From Alphaproteobacteria bacterium (lineage in GTDB: Bacteria; Pseudomonadota; Alphaproteobacteria; Rhizobiales; Rhizobiaceae), in contig JAFKFE010000204.1 in assembly GCA_017308345.1 (NCBI GenBank), positions 1 to 7,830 of the forward strand: a stretch of DNA of 7,830 bases, given 5' to 3'. The notes below the pieces were generated by a model, which ran no database searches, was not told the origin of the DNA, and saw only the letters and a program-made list of their open reading frames with translations. The position numbers and the translations under genes were made by a program. The stretch's first letter is position 1, and the number at the start of each line of letters is the position of its first letter. Of this stretch, positions 6,468 to 7,830 are shown one piece after another.

Positions 6468-7169
6468 GTGCCCTCGAATGAAATGAATGTCGTGCTTGTC
6501 CACGGCGCCTTCGCCGACGGATCGAGCTGGGCCAAGGTGATCGCGCCGTTGACGGCCCAGGGCTTCGAGGTGGTGGCCGCACCACTGCCGCTGACGTCCT
6601 TCGAGGACGATGTGGCGGCGCTCGACCGGACGCTGGAACGCGTCGCCGGTCCCGTCGTCCTCGCCGGCCATGCCTATGCCGGCGCGGTGATCGGCGCCAC
6701 CCGCCGCGAGGAGGTGAAGGCGCTTGTCTATGTGGCGGCACTCGCGCCCGACGAGGGGGAAACGGTCGTCGACGTCTTCTATCGCGCCGAACCGCATGCC
6801 AAGGCGCCCAAGCTCGCGCCTGACGACAACGGCCTGATCTACCTGCCAGGCGAGGCATTCGCGGTCGCCTTCGCGCAAAATGCCCCGGCTGAGGAACTGG
6901 CGGTGCTTCAAGCGGTGCAGAGACCGATCTCGCCCGCCTGCATCACCGCCCGGATGGGACGGCCGCTGTGGCGTGATCGGCCCGCATGGTTCCTGGTCGC
7001 GGAAGAAGACCGCATCATCGCATCCGAGACCCAGCATTTCATGGCGACAAGGATGCAAGCGCGGACCCGCTCGCTGCCGGTCGATCACACGCCGATGGTC
7101 ACCGCGCCCGGCGTGGTCGTGGAGCTCATCCTCGATGCCGTAAACGCTTGCGAGGCCGGGGAGGCCTAG
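6468..7169 (+). CDS. Alpha/beta hydrolase-fold protein with alanine in place of the nucleophile serine
   Basis: A complete 233-residue cytoplasmic protein of the small EstC/salicylate-esterase-like alpha/beta hydrolase group. The oxyanion-side motif VLVHGAFADGSSW (9-21) is intact, as are the likely acid D181 (AEEDR) and the histidine H207 (VDHTPM). The nucleophile elbow, usually GHSYGG, reads G67-H-A-Y-A-G72. The serine is alanine (codon GCC at 6672-6674) and the first glycine of the final pair is also alanine. The frame is otherwise clean, with no stop and no unusual codon use, so this does not look like decay. Ordinary serine ester hydrolysis should be impossible. It may be a binding protein, a lyase-type enzyme or a neofunctionalised subfamily. 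The GTG start has a strong AAGGAGG. It follows an operator-like promoter and precedes a second hydrolase by 76 bases. Confidence 0.85.
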   Translation: MPSNEMNVVLVHGAFADGSSWAKVIAPLTAQGFEVVAAPLPLTSFEDDVAALDRTLERVAGPVVLAGHAYAGAVIGATRREEVKALVYVAALAPDEGETVVDVFYRAEPHAKAPKLAPDDNGLIYLPGEAFAVAFAQNAPAEELAVLQAVQRPISPACITARMGRPLWRDRPAWFLVAEEDRIIASETQHFMATRMQARTRSLPVDHTPMVTAPGVVVELILDAVNACEAGEA

Positions 7170-7245
7170 CGCTCGCGAGAGCACTATCGTCCGTCAAATT
7201 CGTAACCTTAAAAATGATTATCATCCGGTTATAAAGGAGAGAAAG
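7170..7245 (+). promoter_or_regulatory. Gap between the two hydrolases: palindrome, half-sites and ribosome-binding site
   Basis: These 76 bases begin with a small hairpin (GCTC-GCGA-GAGC, 7171-7182; too short for a real terminator). Next come GTAACC (7202-7207), the exact 11-base palindrome ATGAT-T-ATCAT (7214-7224) and GGTTA (7227-7231), which pairs with TAACC. They end with AAGGAG (7234-7239), 6 bases before the ATG. A possible -10 GATTAT (7216-7221, four of six) lies in the palindrome, but no good -35 precedes it. The second hydrolase may therefore be read through from the first or have its own regulated start. Confidence 0.35.
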
Positions 7246-7830
7246 ATGACCACCTATCGCACCGCCGATGTCGACGGCTTCAGCGTCTTCTATCGCGAGG
7301 CGGGCAAGCCCGGCGCGCCAAAACTGCTTCTGCTGCACGGCTTTCCGAGCGCCGGCCATATGTTCCGGGATCTCATTCCGCTGCTTGCCGACCGTTTTCA
7401 TATCGTCGCGCCCGATCTGCCGGGTTTCGGCGGATCGGACATGCCTTCACCCAAGGGCTTCGCCTATACTTTCGACCACATCGCCGAGATCATCGACCGC
7501 TTCACCGAAGTTGTCGGCTTCGACCGCTATGCCGTCTATGTCTTCGACTATGGCGCGCCGACCGGGTTGCGGCTGGCGGTGAAACACCCCGAGCGCATCG
7601 CGGCGATCATCTCGCAGAACGGCAATGCCTACGAGGAGGGACTGAGCGAAGGCTGGAATCCGATCCGCGCCTATTGGCAGGACCCCTCGCCCGCCAACCG
7701 CGAGGCGCTGCGCGGCTTCCTGAAGCCCGAGACGACCGCATGGCAGTATACGCATGGCACCCCGGCGGACGCGGTATCGCCCGATGGCTACTCGCTCGAC
7801 AATTTCTATCTCGCCCGGCCGGGCGCGCAT
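7246..7830 (+). CDS. Alpha/beta hydrolase, epoxide hydrolase/haloalkane dehalogenase-like (3' end outside window)
   Basis: 195 codons with no stop before the right edge, so the C-terminal part is missing. It begins MTTYRTADVDGFSVFYREAG. It shows the oxyanion motif HGFPSAGHMFR (31-41), the APDLPGFGGSDMP stretch (55-67), and a nucleophile elbow VFDYGAPTG (99-107). The elbow has aspartate D101 rather than serine, the mark of enzymes that work through an ester on aspartate (epoxide hydrolases, haloalkane dehalogenases). SQNGNAYEEGL (123-133) follows and the cap domain begins. The catalytic histidine and the second acid would lie beyond the window. Substrate unknown; the sequence alone does not decide between epoxide and halide chemistry. 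The start is clear from AAGGAG 6 bases upstream. It is in the same direction as the preceding hydrolase and probably co-regulated with it. Confidence 0.88.
   Translation, partial: MTTYRTADVDGFSVFYREAGKPGAPKLLLLHGFPSAGHMFRDLIPLLADRFHIVAPDLPGFGGSDMPSPKGFAYTFDHIAEIIDRFTEVVGFDRYAVYVFDYGAPTGLRLAVKHPERIAAIISQNGNAYEEGLSEGWNPIRAYWQDPSPANREALRGFLKPETTAWQYTHGTPADAVSPDGYSLDNFYLARPGAH

Noticed and set aside
1..7830. CRISPR arrays, insertion sequences, tRNA or rRNA genes, attachment sites
   Set aside because: No regularly spaced repeats, transposase-like frames, terminal inverted repeats or RNA gene signatures were seen. The region looks like stable core chromosome with a possibly variable right end.

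Overview
The window reads as chromosomal DNA from a high-GC alphaproteobacterium of the order Rhizobiales; Mesorhizobium or a near relative is my best guess. The reasons are the GC-rich third codon positions, the near family-typical general amino acid permease proteins (Aap), and a cystathionine beta-lyase gene divergent from that permease operon, an arrangement I recall from Rhizobium leguminosarum. The genus is inference.

Left part (1-3948, minus strand): the general L-amino acid ABC transporter operon aapJ-aapQ-aapM-aapP. It encodes a periplasmic binding protein, two long HisM-type permeases and the ATPase. The ATPase is cut by the left window edge just as its LSGGQ signature begins. aapQ/aapM and aapM/aapP are tightly packed (4 and 16 bases apart). 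aapJ is set apart from aapQ by 62 bases holding a strong stem-loop, as expected if the binding protein is made in excess over the membrane parts.

Middle (3949-4413): a 465-base divergent control region between aapJ (minus) and metC (plus). It has a candidate aapJ promoter, a perfect 8-bp hairpin in the presumed aapJ leader and an AATTGC repeat pair. I see no convincing metC promoter and no SAM-II riboswitch. metC (4414-5583) is a complete PLP-dependent cystathionine beta-lyase.

Right part (5661-7830): a small module. A complete ABATE/CGNR zinc-finger regulator (minus) is divergent from two alpha/beta hydrolases (plus). The first hydrolase has alanine where the catalytic serine belongs. The second, cut by the right edge, is an epoxide hydrolase/haloalkane dehalogenase-type enzyme with an intact aspartate nucleophile. 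The regulator-hydrolase gap carries a perfect TTGACA hexamer followed directly by an AGTTAC-N11-GTAACT inverted repeat, a likely operator. GTAAC/GTTAC half-sites recur in front of the second hydrolase.

Most of the window is ordinary, well-known transport and methionine metabolism. The part that deserves attention is the regulator plus the apparently nucleophile-less and nucleophile-bearing hydrolases at the right end.
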